NCBI RefSeq assembly: GCF_025165795.1
Contig: NZ_JAJAGO010000012.1
Coordinates: 1-64,000, forward strand
Direction: 5' to 3'
Origin: Streptomyces gossypii
GTDB taxonomy: Bacteria; Actinomycetota; Actinomycetes; Streptomycetales; Streptomycetaceae
Length of the DNA stretch: 64,000 nt
Below are positions 52,413 to 61,151 of the stretch, in pieces (position 1 is the stretch's first letter; every line of letters begins with the position of its first letter). The notes beneath the pieces are model-generated. The model made no database searches. It worked only from the letters and a program-made list of their open reading frames with translations, and was not told the origin of the DNA. Both the position numbers and the translations under genes were made by a program.

Positions 52413-53377
52413 TGGACGACCGACGCGGGTCGGTGCTGGTACTGACCAACAGCTATGACGTGACCTCGGACTTGGTGCTGCGGGCGCTCGCTGCGCGAGG
52501 CATTCCGGTGGTGCGTCTCGACCCCGGCGTCGACCCGCACGAGGGTGCCTCGCTGTCCGCCGTGTACGGCACCGCCGGACAGCGGGGCACCCTGCGCACC
52601 CGAAGCCGAGCCCTCGATCTCACGCGGGTGCGATCCGTCTGGGTCCGCAGGCCCTCGCCGTACGGGGGTCCTCCCGGACTGGACGAGCAGGACCGCAGGT
52701 TCGCCGCAGAGCAGTGCTTCTGGGGCACCGGGGGAATCCTCGCGTCCCTCCCAGGAGCCCACTACGTCAACCATCCGTGGCACAACCGCGCGGCAGAGCA
52801 CAAGCCCGCTCAGCTTGCGGCCGCGCAACGAAGCGGGTTCCTCGTGCCCCACACGCTGATCACCAATGACGTACACGAGGCCCGGGACTTCGCGGCGCGT
52901 GAGCCCGGCGGAGTGGTCTACAAGCCCGTGTGGAACACCCCCTACCGTGTGGACAACAAGCCACACAGCGTGTGGGTGCGCGAGGTGCACGGGCATGACA
53001 TCACAAGTGCCGTGGCCGTGTGCCCGCACGTGTTCCAAGCCAAGGTGGACAAGGCGTTCGACGTGCGGGTGACCGCCGTTGACCACCGGTTGTTCGGGGC
53101 CCGAATCGACAGCCCCGATCTCGACTGGCGCTACCGGCAGGACCTCATGCGATGCACCCCCATCGCAGTCCCGGAAGCGATCGCACGCTCCGTCGCTGCC
53201 TACCTCGCTGGTTTCCGCCTGGTGTACGGCGCGTTCGACTTTGCCGTGACCACCGATGACGCCTGGTACTTCCTGGAGTGCAACCCCAACGGACAGTGGG
53301 CACGGCAGCCGGCCGGGATCACCGACGCAGTCGCCCGTGCCATCGCTGACCAGCTACAGAAAGGCTCCGACACGTGA
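52412..53377 (+). CDS. tgmB: ATP-grasp ribosomal peptide maturase (graspetide synthetase)
   Basis: 321 aa. MvdD/TgmB-type ATP-grasp: N-terminal SVLVLTNSYDVTSDLVLRAL, SVWVRRPSPY, HNRAAEHKPAQLAAAQRSGF (central region), VVYKPVW (ATP-binding lysine), and catalytic acidic residues in FLECNPNGQW for magnesium. Activates Asp/Glu side-chain carboxylates as acyl phosphates and joins them to Thr/Ser or Lys side chains of the precursor. Overlaps precursor upstream (TGATG) and methyltransferase downstream (GTGA). Confidence 0.93.
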   Translation: MDDRRGSVLVLTNSYDVTSDLVLRALAARGIPVVRLDPGVDPHEGASLSAVYGTAGQRGTLRTRSRALDLTRVRSVWVRRPSPYGGPPGLDEQDRRFAAEQCFWGTGGILASLPGAHYVNHPWHNRAAEHKPAQLAAAQRSGFLVPHTLITNDVHEARDFAAREPGGVVYKPVWNTPYRVDNKPHSVWVREVHGHDITSAVAVCPHVFQAKVDKAFDVRVTAVDHRLFGARIDSPDLDWRYRQDLMRCTPIAVPEAIARSVAAYLAGFRLVYGAFDFAVTTDDAWYFLECNPNGQWARQPAGITDAVARAIADQLQKGSDT

Positions 53378-54516
53378 GCACATCTGCTCAGTTGCGCGCC
53401 GCCCTGGCGGACGCGCTCACCGAGGACGGCACCCTCACGGACCCGGCGTGGCGCGGCGCCGCCGAGACAGTCCCCCGGGAGCTGTTCGCGGGGTCCTACT
53501 TCGAGCAGGTTCCGGGCAGTGTCCCGACCCGCTACCGGCCCGTGCGCCAGGGCGATACCGGATGGCTTCGAGGCATCTACACCGATCAGACGCTCATCAC
53601 CCAGCTCGACGGCCGCATCAGGCCCGATGATTGTGCGGACGGCAGCGTCGCGGGCTCTCCGTCGTCGTCTTCCACCTTGCCGTCGCTGGTGCTGCGCATG
53701 TGGCACCAGCTCGACGTCCAGCCGGGGCAGCGCGTGTTGGAGATCGGAACCGGAACCGGATACTCGGCCGCCCTCGGCGCGCACCGTCTCGGGGACGGCA
53801 ACCTCACCAGCATCGAGTACGACCCGGTGGTCGGCGGAGCCGCCGCCTCCGCCATCAAGGCCACCGGATACGGCCCCCGGCTGATCATCGGGGACGGTCT
53901 GCGGGGAGACCCGGAGGGAGGGCCGTACGACCGCCTGATCGCGACCTGTTCGGTCCGCCACATCCCCATGCCATGGCTGCACCAGATGAAGCCGGGCGGA
54001 AAGATCCTGGTCACCCTCTCGGGGTGGAGCTACGCATCCGGGTTGGCGCTGTTGACCGTGACCGGTCCCGGCGCCGCCACCGGCCGGTTCCTGCCCGGGT
54101 ACACCAGTTTCATGATCGCCCGGCCGCATGACCGCCCGCCTCGCCCGACGCTCGCCCTGATGCCCGGTGACGAGCGCCCGAGCCGGATCGACCCGGCCCT
54201 CATCGGGACATGGACCGGAAGTTGGGTGGCTCAGCTCGCCGCGCCCTCGGCCGAGCGGATGGGAGCGGGCGCGGAACAGATCCTCTGGGACGTTTCCACC
54301 GGTTCGCAGGCACGGACGGCATCCGGGCCCGATGAGGGCTGGACGGTCGTACAGCGCGGGCCAGCGCGGCTGTGGGACCAGGTCGAACGGGCGGTCCAAC
54401 GCTGGCAGGCGGCCGGCGAACCGCACCAAGAAAGTTTCGGCATCACGGTCTCGGCTGCCGGACAGCGCGTGTGGATCGGCACCGAGGACGGTCCGGGCTG
54501 GGATCTGCCGATCTGA
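53374..54516 (+). CDS. PIMT-like O-methyltransferase of the graspetide/imiditide pathway
   Basis: 380 aa. Protein-L-isoaspartate O-methyltransferase homologue: VLEIGTGTGYSAA (SAM motif I), YDRLIATCSVRHIP and PGGKILV. An extra ~130-residue C-terminal domain (PSRIDPALIG...QRVWIGTEDGPGWDLPI) is typical of the grasp-associated subfamily. In fuscimiditide-type pathways such enzymes methylate a core Asp, leading to a stable aspartimide; that product is inferred here. GTGA overlap with tgmB. Confidence 0.9.
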   Translation: MSTSAQLRAALADALTEDGTLTDPAWRGAAETVPRELFAGSYFEQVPGSVPTRYRPVRQGDTGWLRGIYTDQTLITQLDGRIRPDDCADGSVAGSPSSSSTLPSLVLRMWHQLDVQPGQRVLEIGTGTGYSAALGAHRLGDGNLTSIEYDPVVGGAAASAIKATGYGPRLIIGDGLRGDPEGGPYDRLIATCSVRHIPMPWLHQMKPGGKILVTLSGWSYASGLALLTVTGPGAATGRFLPGYTSFMIARPHDRPPRPTLALMPGDERPSRIDPALIGTWTGSWVAQLAAPSAERMGAGAEQILWDVSTGSQARTASGPDEGWTVVQRGPARLWDQVERAVQRWQAAGEPHQESFGITVSAAGQRVWIGTEDGPGWDLPI

Positions 54517-54573
54517 AGGCAGGCCGGGCGGTCGTGAGGCGGTCGGGCGCCCATGGCCACCCCGTCCGGCAGC

Positions 54574-55878
54574 TCATCCGGACAGGTGCCGGAGGCACAG
54601 GGACTCGTCCTGGCGCAGTTGCGTCACCACCGGGTCGTAGGGGCCGCGTTCGGCCGTGAGGTCCTGGATGAGGCGGCGGATCTCCGGGAGGGCGCGGGCG
54701 TACTGGGCGGTGTCGACGAGGGTCGCGGCGAACTGCTTGCGCAGCGTACGGACCACCGGGGACGGGTCGCCGTGCTCGGCGACGGCGGCCGGAAGCGCCC
54801 GCCCGAGCAGGTCGGCGACCTGGGTGTAGCGCCCGGCGGCGAGCAGGCCGCGCACCTCCTCCAGGGTGCCGGGCAGATCGATCACGGGCGGCGGGCCGAA
54901 GCCGGAGGCCGTCACCGGCGGTGGGGCCACGCCGCGCGGCACCGGCCAGGGTGCCATGGGCTCGCGGAACGGCCGGGTCGGGTCCGTGGGGAGCGACGGC
55001 TGCGAGTGCGCCTGGTCGTACGGGCGCGGCAGCAGCGGGGCCAGGAGCGAGTACACCTCGTAGGCGTCGGCGGGACGGGCTGTGGGCTCCTTGTCCAGCA
55101 GCCGTGCGACCAGCGTGGCCAGCGCCTCGGGCACCTCGGGGCTGATGTGCCGCACGGGCACCGGAAGCTCGTGCAGCTTCTTGTAGAGCAGGCCCGAAGC
55201 CTCCGGGGCCTCGAACGGGAGCCGCCCGGTGAGGAGTTCGTAGAGCAGCACCCCCAGCGCGTAGAGATCGGCGGCGGGACCGACCGGGGAGTCGCCGATC
55301 GCCTGTTCGGGCGCCATGTAGACCGGGGTGCCGATCAGGGCGCCGGTGCGGGTGAGGCGGGTGGTGTCGCCGACGGAGGCGACCGCCGCGATGCCCAGGT
55401 CGAGGATGATCACCCTGCCGTCGGGACGGACGATCGCGTTCCCCGGCTTGAGGTCACGGTGGATCACCGGCACCGCGTGCACGGCGACCAGTGCGGCGCA
55501 CATCTGGGCGGCGACGGCCGCCGACCACTGCCACGGGTAGTGCTCGTGCTCGGCGAGATGGTCGCCCAGGTCGCTGCCCTCCACCCGCTGCATGACCAGG
55601 AAGAGTTCGTCGTCGTCGCGTCCCGCGTCGTAGACGGTGACCAGGCCGGGGTGGTCGATACGGGCCGTGACCTGGCACTCCCGCTCGAAGCGGCGGCGCA
55701 GCTCCTCCAGATCGGCCGTGCCGGAGAGCGACGCCATCTGCCCGGAGTGCATCAGCTTGACGGCGATGTGCCGCCCGCCGAGGCCGAGGTCGCGTCCGCC
55801 CCACACCTGGCCCATGGCGCCCTTGCCCAGCGGTTCGGTCAGCTCGTACCGGCCGGCGATCAGACGGCCGCCGGTCAA
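54574..55878 (-). CDS. Ser/Thr protein kinase
   Basis: 434 aa, Hanks type without a transmembrane helix. Gly-loop LGKGAMGQVW, Lys41 (IAVK), catalytic Asp142 in IHRDLKPGN, activation segment starting DLG (160-162, instead of DFG), APE as MAPEQ. C-terminal ~110 residues are helical/TPR-like rather than PASTA. TTG start overlapping the upstream stop as TTGA, so coupled to the membrane protein gene, which may be its anchor or substrate. Confidence 0.9.
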   Translation of the reverse strand: MTGGRLIAGRYELTEPLGKGAMGQVWGGRDLGLGGRHIAVKLMHSGQMASLSGTADLEELRRRFERECQVTARIDHPGLVTVYDAGRDDDELFLVMQRVEGSDLGDHLAEHEHYPWQWSAAVAAQMCAALVAVHAVPVIHRDLKPGNAIVRPDGRVIILDLGIAAVASVGDTTRLTRTGALIGTPVYMAPEQAIGDSPVGPAADLYALGVLLYELLTGRLPFEAPEASGLLYKKLHELPVPVRHISPEVPEALATLVARLLDKEPTARPADAYEVYSLLAPLLPRPYDQAHSQPSLPTDPTRPFREPMAPWPVPRGVAPPPVTASGFGPPPVIDLPGTLEEVRGLLAAGRYTQVADLLGRALPAAVAEHGDPSPVVRTLRKQFAATLVDTAQYARALPEIRRLIQDLTAERGPYDPVVTQLRQDESLCLRHLSG

Positions 55879-56585
55879 CGGGGGTCACCGCGCTTGCGCA
55901 GCAGCTCGTCCAGTTCGTCGAGTTCGGAGGCGACTTGGCGCATCCGGGTCGAGGCGTGCGGGGCGGGCGACGCGGGGGCGGCGGGCGGCTGCGGTGCAGG
56001 GGCTTGGGCCTGCGGCTGCGGCTGCGGCTGCGGCTGCGGGTAGCCGTATGAGGGCGCCGGGGACTGCGGGTAGCCGTACGACGGGGCGCCGGTCCCGTAG
56101 GCCGTGGGCGGATATCCGTAGGACAACACCTGGGTCTCGCCCAGGGCGCCCGGCGGAGGGCCGCCCGGCAGGTGGCCGCCCGGCACTGGACCGCCCGGCG
56201 CAGCAGCCATGAAGCCCCGCATCCCGGGTTCGCGCAGGAAGCGGTCGGCGAGGATCGCGTGCACCGCCGCTCCGATGATGAAGAAGACGACGTACACCCC
56301 GGCCCAGAACGAGGCCATGCCCTCCCCCTTCGGGTCCTCCTCGACGGTGATGAGCAGCGTCACATAGACCGCCGTCAGCAGCACCAGCACCACGAGCACG
56401 CCCCAGTCGGCCGCCCGGCGGCGCAGCAGCGCGAAGCGGAGGGAGGGCACCCAGGCGAGCAGGCCGAGCGACCAGACCGGAAAGCTGGCGTAGAGCAGCC
56501 GGAGCGCCATCCCCTTGGCGCCGGGCCGCCCGGAGCGGCGGGGTGCGGGCAGGGGTGGCGGAGGAGTGGCGGCCGGGCCGTACAT
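55875..56585 (-). CDS. membrane protein of unknown function, coupled to kinase
   Basis: 236 aa. A Pro-rich N-terminus, three to four TM helices (LLYASFPVWSLGLLAWV; WGVLVVLVLLTAVYVTLLI; FWAGVYVVFFIIGAAVHAIL), a Gly/Pro/Tyr-rich cytoplasmic region with YGYPQ and PQPQPQ repeats, and a C-terminal helix (LDELDELLRKRGDPR). GGAG before the ATG. Coupling to the kinase suggests a shared signalling role. Confidence 0.8.
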   Translation of the reverse strand: MYGPAATPPPPLPAPRRSGRPGAKGMALRLLYASFPVWSLGLLAWVPSLRFALLRRRAADWGVLVVLVLLTAVYVTLLITVEEDPKGEGMASFWAGVYVVFFIIGAAVHAILADRFLREPGMRGFMAAAPGGPVPGGHLPGGPPPGALGETQVLSYGYPPTAYGTGAPSYGYPQSPAPSYGYPQPQPQPQPQAQAPAPQPPAAPASPAPHASTRMRQVASELDELDELLRKRGDPR

Positions 56586-56712
56586 GGAATCTCCATGCTG
56601 CTGAGGAGACGGACGTGGGCGTGCGGGGATCGTGTGACGGTCGGACTTTGCTGCCAGTGAGCGTATACACCGCCACGGACAGCACAGCCCGATCGTCGGT
56701 ATACGTCCGGTA

Positions 56713-58674
56713 TCAGTCGGGTCGGATCGTGCCGTCTGTCAGCACGTCGTACATGCCCTGGACGAGTTCCCGCCCCAGCCCCTCCGCCTGCTGCAACGCC
56801 GCCTCGAAGGCGGCCAGCCTGCGGAAGTGCTCGCCGTAGCGCCGCTGTTCGGCGAGCGGCAGCCGTGGCAGCCTCAGCCGCCGTACGTCCAGCCGGGAGG
56901 CGCTGGAGGCGTGGCTGCTGGCCTGGCGGGTGTTGGCGGTGCCGCGCAGGAAGCCCGCGACGAAGTGCGGGTCCAGGGCGTGCGGGTCGGGACGCAGCAG
57001 GGCCACGTGCCGCTCGAGCGGCTCCCCCGCGCCGTCCGCCGCCACGACCCTCGCGGCGGCGCCCCGGCCCAGCACCGGGATGAGGACATCGCCCTCACGG
57101 GTCAGCGGCGGCTCCGTGTCGCCGCTCCCGCGCAGCTCCACCTCCAGGGCGCCCGCGCGGGCGAGTTCGCCGACGGTGGTGTCCGACCAGTTCGGGGCCC
57201 CGGCGGCCCCGGCGTCGCCTGCCCGGGGCGGGGTGGCGGCCGGGGCGAGTTCGAGGGAGCGGCGCAGCGTGCGGTCGAGCCGTTCCCGTACGACGGTGAG
57301 CGCGGCCGTGCCCTCGCCCGTGCCTGGGGGCAGGTGACGGGCGGGCGCCAGGTCGACGTCCTCGTCCAGCAGGTCGATCACCGCCCGTGCGCCGCTGACG
57401 CCGGGCTGCTCGGGGGCGGTACCGCCGCCGTCGAAGGCGCGCCAGGCGCTCAGCACGGTGCGGTGCAGCTCCGGCCAGGGCAGCGCGGCGCGGCCCTCCG
57501 CCTGGTGCCGGACGCTGGTGTCGACCAGCAGCAGCCGGGGCGCGGGGGCCTCGGCGCCGTCCGGCTTGCGCAGCACCCATACGTGCAGCGGCAGGTTGTA
57601 CGGCGGCGCGGCACCGGCGGGCAGTGCGACGACCGCCCGCAGCGCACCCCTGCGCAGCAGCGCCGCACGGATACGGCGGCCGGTGCGCCGGGAGGCGGCG
57701 GCGGGCGGCATCAGCAGCACCGCCGTGCCGCCGGGGCGCAGCCGGGAGAGCGCGTGCTGGACCCAGGCCAGCTCGGATTCCGTACGGGCGGGCAGGCCGT
57801 ACTCCCAGCGCGGGTCGTAGGCCAGTTCGGCGTGGCCCCAGTGGCGCTCGTTGAACGGTGGATGGCACAGCACCACGTCGACGGGCCGGGCTGCCGGTGC
57901 GGGGGCGGCTGCGGTGGCGGCGGCCGGGTCGCCGCGCAGGGCGTCGGCCGTACGGATGTGGACGGCGGCCTCGCCGCGCAGGGCGATCCGGAGGGCGGTG
58001 AGCCGGGCGAGGGCGGGATCGATCTCCTGGCCGTGCAGTTCGGCGGGCCAGGAGCCGCTCGGGCCGGTGGCCGCCGCGAGCAGTTCGCCGGAGCCGCAGG
58101 CGGGGTCGAGGACGGAGTCGGCGGGGCCGGCGAGGGCGACCATCAACGCGGCGGCATCGGGTGGAGTGAGGGTGTAGTGCCGGGTGTTGGCGTCGAAGTA
58201 GCGGCCGAGGAGGAACTCGAAGGCCGGGCCGGGGCCGAGCTCGCCGGCAAGCTCGGCGAGCGGCCCGTGCGGCCCGTGCGGCGCGTGCGGCGCGTGCGGC
58301 GCGTGCGGCGCGTGCGGCGCGTGCGGCGCGGCGGCGGAGTGGCGCAGCAGCAGCTCGCCCGCGTGGGCGAGGGCGGCTGCGGTGCCCTCGGGGGCGCCTT
58401 CCAGTTGCTGCCAGACGCGTTCACGCGGGGGGACCTCGGCGAGCTTGCCCTGAGCCCGCAGCCATTCCTCGACCTCGGGGAGGGAGAAGGCGGGGCTGGT
58501 CTCGGTGCCGCCGATGGGCTTGGGGAAGTGGGGGTAGCGGCGGCGCCAGTTGCTGACCGCTGCTCTGCCGACGCCTGCCAGCCGGGCGATTCCGGCGGCG
58601 GTCACCTCGGTGGCGCCGTCCGATCCGCCGTCCGATCCGCTCTCCAGTCCACTCTTCGCCGCGCTTTCCGACAC
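56713..58674 (-). CDS. N-6 DNA methylase-like protein with N-terminal HTH
   Basis: 653 aa. Residues 25-75: MerR/XRE-like HTH (GIARLAGVGRAAVSNWRRR). Residues about 165-400: N6-adenine methylase (HsdM-like) with motif I VLDPACGSGELL. Motif IV reads CHPPFN with His271 where the family has Asn (NPPF), the residue that contacts the target base, so activity is doubtful. The C-terminal part resembles a type I specificity-like half domain (RLPRLPLAEQRRYGEHF). No restriction subunit nearby. GTG with GGGAG upstream. Confidence 0.85.
   Translation of the reverse strand: MSESAAKSGLESGSDGGSDGATEVTAAGIARLAGVGRAAVSNWRRRYPHFPKPIGGTETSPAFSLPEVEEWLRAQGKLAEVPPRERVWQQLEGAPEGTAAALAHAGELLLRHSAAAPHAPHAPHAPHAPHAPHGPHGPLAELAGELGPGPAFEFLLGRYFDANTRHYTLTPPDAAALMVALAGPADSVLDPACGSGELLAAATGPSGSWPAELHGQEIDPALARLTALRIALRGEAAVHIRTADALRGDPAAATAAAPAPAARPVDVVLCHPPFNERHWGHAELAYDPRWEYGLPARTESELAWVQHALSRLRPGGTAVLLMPPAAASRRTGRRIRAALLRRGALRAVVALPAGAAPPYNLPLHVWVLRKPDGAEAPAPRLLLVDTSVRHQAEGRAALPWPELHRTVLSAWRAFDGGGTAPEQPGVSGARAVIDLLDEDVDLAPARHLPPGTGEGTAALTVVRERLDRTLRRSLELAPAATPPRAGDAGAAGAPNWSDTTVGELARAGALEVELRGSGDTEPPLTREGDVLIPVLGRGAAARVVAADGAGEPLERHVALLRPDPHALDPHFVAGFLRGTANTRQASSHASSASRLDVRRLRLPRLPLAEQRRYGEHFRRLAAFEAALQQAEGLGRELVQGMYDVLTDGTIRPD
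58262..58333. repeat. 9-bp tandem repeat in the methylase gene
   Basis: GCGTGCGGC-type units encode repeated His-Ala-Pro between HTH and methylase domains. Flexible linker, likely length-variable. Confidence 0.9.
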
Positions 58675-58771
58675 GGACGCTCCCTCCCTCTGCTCCTGTG
58701 ACTCCGATCATACCCAGAAGGGTGAATCCGACCAGCTCACCGCGTGAACTTCGATGAATCGATGAACCGTG

Positions 58772-58800
58772 TTGACTCGGTTCACAGCTCATGTTGTCAT
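58772..58800 (+). promoter_or_regulatory. putative promoter with dyad
   Basis: TTGACT, 17-base spacer, TGTCAT, about 53 bases before the lipoprotein start. The -35 sits inside the inverted repeat TGAACCG...CGGTTCA (58764-58786), a possible operator. Confidence 0.5.
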
Positions 58801-58852
58801 TAACCCATCGGTTCACGGGGAGCCGGTCCCGCACTCGGAAAAGGTGTCCGTC

Positions 58853-59434
58853 ATGTCTGTTCGCTACCTCAGCCGCAAGCGCTCGCTCGCCGCGACAGCC
58901 GTCGCGGCCGTACTCGCCCTCGGCGGCCTCACCGCCTGCGACGCGGAAGAGCCGACGACCAAGAAGGCCGGTTCGAGCTCCAAGCAGGCGAAGAAGGGCG
59001 GCGCGGAGGCTGGGGGCGCGCAGAAGGAAGACACCCCGGAGGGCCCGATGGCAGCGGGAGACACCGCCAGCTACAAGAGCGGTCTGACGGTCACGGTCTC
59101 CGAGGCCGCCGCGTACACACCGACGGAGTTCGCCAGCGGCCACACGGAAGGCAACAAGGCTTACAAGGTCACCATCACGCTGGACAACACCGGTGCGAAG
59201 AAGATCGACGCCGCTCTGATCATGGCAACCGCCCGTGCGGGCGAGGAGGGCACGGAGGCCGAGGCCATCTTCGACGAGCAGGTCGACTCGGCGTTCGAGG
59301 GCAAGCTGCTGCCAGGCAAGAAGGCCACCGCTTCGTTCGCCTTCGACGCCCCCGCCGACGCGGCGGTCCTGGACATCGAGGTCGACCTGCTCGACTTCTC
59401 GACCGAGCCCGCCCAGTGGAGCATCAAGCTTTGA
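58853..59434 (+). CDS. lipoprotein with a DUF4352-like domain
   Basis: 193 aa. Basic start, signal peptide and lipobox GLTAC; Lys/Ser-rich linker; beta-sandwich-like domain (GLTVTVSEAAAYTPTEFASG...VTITLDNTGAKKIDA). Surface lipoprotein of unknown role. AAAGG upstream of the ATG at 58853; the longer frame to 58769 lacks a site. Confidence 0.82.
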   Translation: MSVRYLSRKRSLAATAVAAVLALGGLTACDAEEPTTKKAGSSSKQAKKGGAEAGGAQKEDTPEGPMAAGDTASYKSGLTVTVSEAAAYTPTEFASGHTEGNKAYKVTITLDNTGAKKIDAALIMATARAGEEGTEAEAIFDEQVDSAFEGKLLPGKKATASFAFDAPADAAVLDIEVDLLDFSTEPAQWSIKL

Positions 59435-59553
59435 CGGCCCCCGGTTCCTTACCGCCCGCGCGGCGGTGCCGCTCACCGCCGCACGAGACGCGTCAGCGAA
59501 ATCCGACACCTCAGCGAAGCCACAGCGAAGCCACAGCGAAAGAAGGACACCTC

Positions 59554-59778
59554 ATGAAGGCCGTCACAGCAGAAATCCTGGTCGGCACCAGCCAGGAGAC
59601 CGAGAAGCACAAGGTCGCCGTCCACGTGCAGCTCACCCAGAACGACCCGGTCTACGGCGACCTGAGCGCGACCGAGCGCGACACCGTCCTCGCCGCCATG
59701 ATCGCCGCCGTGCGCGACAGCCTGCCCGACTACCACGCCCCGGCGACGGTCACCTCCGAGGAGACCGCCTCCGCCTGA
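59554..59778 (+). CDS. small conserved-looking protein
   Basis: 74 aa, acidic, starting MKAVTAEILVGTSQETEKHK, with AGAAGG eight bases upstream. Beta-alpha pattern; no known domain. CCACAGCGAAG is duplicated just upstream (59508-59540). Confidence 0.65.
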   Translation: MKAVTAEILVGTSQETEKHKVAVHVQLTQNDPVYGDLSATERDTVLAAMIAAVRDSLPDYHAPATVTSEETASA

Positions 59779-59870
59779 CACCGCGGCTGACCCCGGCCTC
59801 CGGCCGCCGACCCCGCCCCGCCCCGCTTCCGGCCAACCCCCGGAGCGGGGCGCTGCCGCGGCGGCGGAAG

Positions 59871-60250
59871 TCACGGGACGGCCGAGGGGAATGTGCCTGC
59901 GGGCTCCAGTGACGCGGTGCGGCCGCGGTCGAGGGTCACCACGTCGTCCACCGCCGCCAGCCCCGCCGCCTGGTGGGTGATGAGCAAGGTGGTGCGGCCT
60001 CGGGTGGCGTCCAGGATGTCGGCGAGTACCTCGTCCGCCGTTTCCGGGTCGAGCCCTTCGGTCGGCTCGGCGGGCGCCAGGTCGGTGGTGCGGAGGAAGT
60101 CGGCGACCTTGCCCGGCATGTCGAGGACGACCGGCAACTCCGGGGCTGGGGCTCCCGGGTCGGCGGCCGTGTACTCGGGCAGCAGGTCGGCGACGGCGGT
60201 GAGGTCCATCGCGGAGAACGCGCCGTCGTGGATGCGCAGAGCGAGACGGT
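59871..60250 (-). pseudogene. remnant of an ABC-transporter ATPase (CydC/CydD-like tail)
   Basis: EPTEGLDPETADEVLADILDATRGRTTLLITHQ (shortened here to EPTEGLDPETADEV and TTLLITHQ) is the Walker-B/D-loop/H-loop end of an ABC ATPase, followed by LDRGRT. Walker A and the membrane domain are absent and the upstream sequence belongs to nothing coherent. Confidence 0.65.
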
Positions 60251-60453
60251 CGCGGTGCAGGACGTCGAGCACGTCGAGGATGTGCCCGGTGCCGCGCGAT
60301 CGGCAGTCAGCACCGAAGGCCGCCCCCCACTGTGCTGACCGGCAGCGATCGGCCGGGGCGGGTTCTGCTATCCGTTTCGGCCGTATCTCGGCTGATCCTC
60401 GTACATGCCCGGCCGGGCCGCCCCGGGCCGCAGGGCCCCTGAGCACCCTCCGC

Positions 60454-60870
60454 TCAGCTGGCGTTGAACGCTTCGGCGACGGTCAACGTGTCCTCGTACA
60501 GGTGCATGCGAACGATCCGGCCGCCCTCGACCACCAGGTGCATGGTCACCGGTGTGGTGAACTCCTTGCCGCTGGCCATGACGGTGTGCGTGAAGACCGC
60601 CAGCAGCACCACGTCACCACCGTCGACGACGACGCGCTCCAGCACGACCTTGCTCCTGCCGTGCGCGAAGTGCGGCCACATCGTGGTGAAGTACGGCGCG
60701 ACCTCCTCCCGGCGGGTACGGCGCCCGGTCCAGGGCAGCGCGTCACTGCCCGGGACGTGCCAGTCGATCTCCTCGGCGAACAGTTCCTGGATGCCGTCGG
60801 GGTCCTGCCTGCCGAGGCGCTCCAAGAACTTCTCGGCCACGGTCCGCGAGGTCTGAGCATCTGTTGCCAT
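60454..60870 (-). CDS. SnoaL/NTF2-like protein
   Basis: 138 aa. NTF2-fold pattern: FLERLGRQDPDGIQELFAEEIDWHVPG, MHLVVEGGRIVRMHLYED. Includes cyclases, isomerases and ligand-binding proteins; the reaction is unpredictable. AAGGACG region before the ATG at 60870. Same strand as the SDR upstream (282 bp away). Confidence 0.85.
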   Translation of the reverse strand: MATDAQTSRTVAEKFLERLGRQDPDGIQELFAEEIDWHVPGSDALPWTGRRTRREEVAPYFTTMWPHFAHGRSKVVLERVVVDGGDVVLLAVFTHTVMASGKEFTTPVTMHLVVEGGRIVRMHLYEDTLTVAEAFNAS

Positions 60871-61151
60871 CGTCCTTGTCCTTTGTCTCTTCGTCTGCTT
60901 GAGGTGTCGGTCGGGCCTCAGCCCTGGAACAGGAAAGTGCTTGCCGCTCAGCGGCCCGCCGAGCGGCATGAGCGCCCCGCCTTCACGCAGCGCGCCAAGG
61001 TCGACCGGAGCGAACCCGAATGCGGCTCTTCATGACTCACTCACTCCTTGCTGTGTCGTTGTGTCGCAGCCGTTGCCCTGGCGGACGGTCGCAAGTACGC
61101 GGCTCAGACGTCCTGGAGCGTCGAATGCGTCCCGCGTCGCCGATTTGCCGC

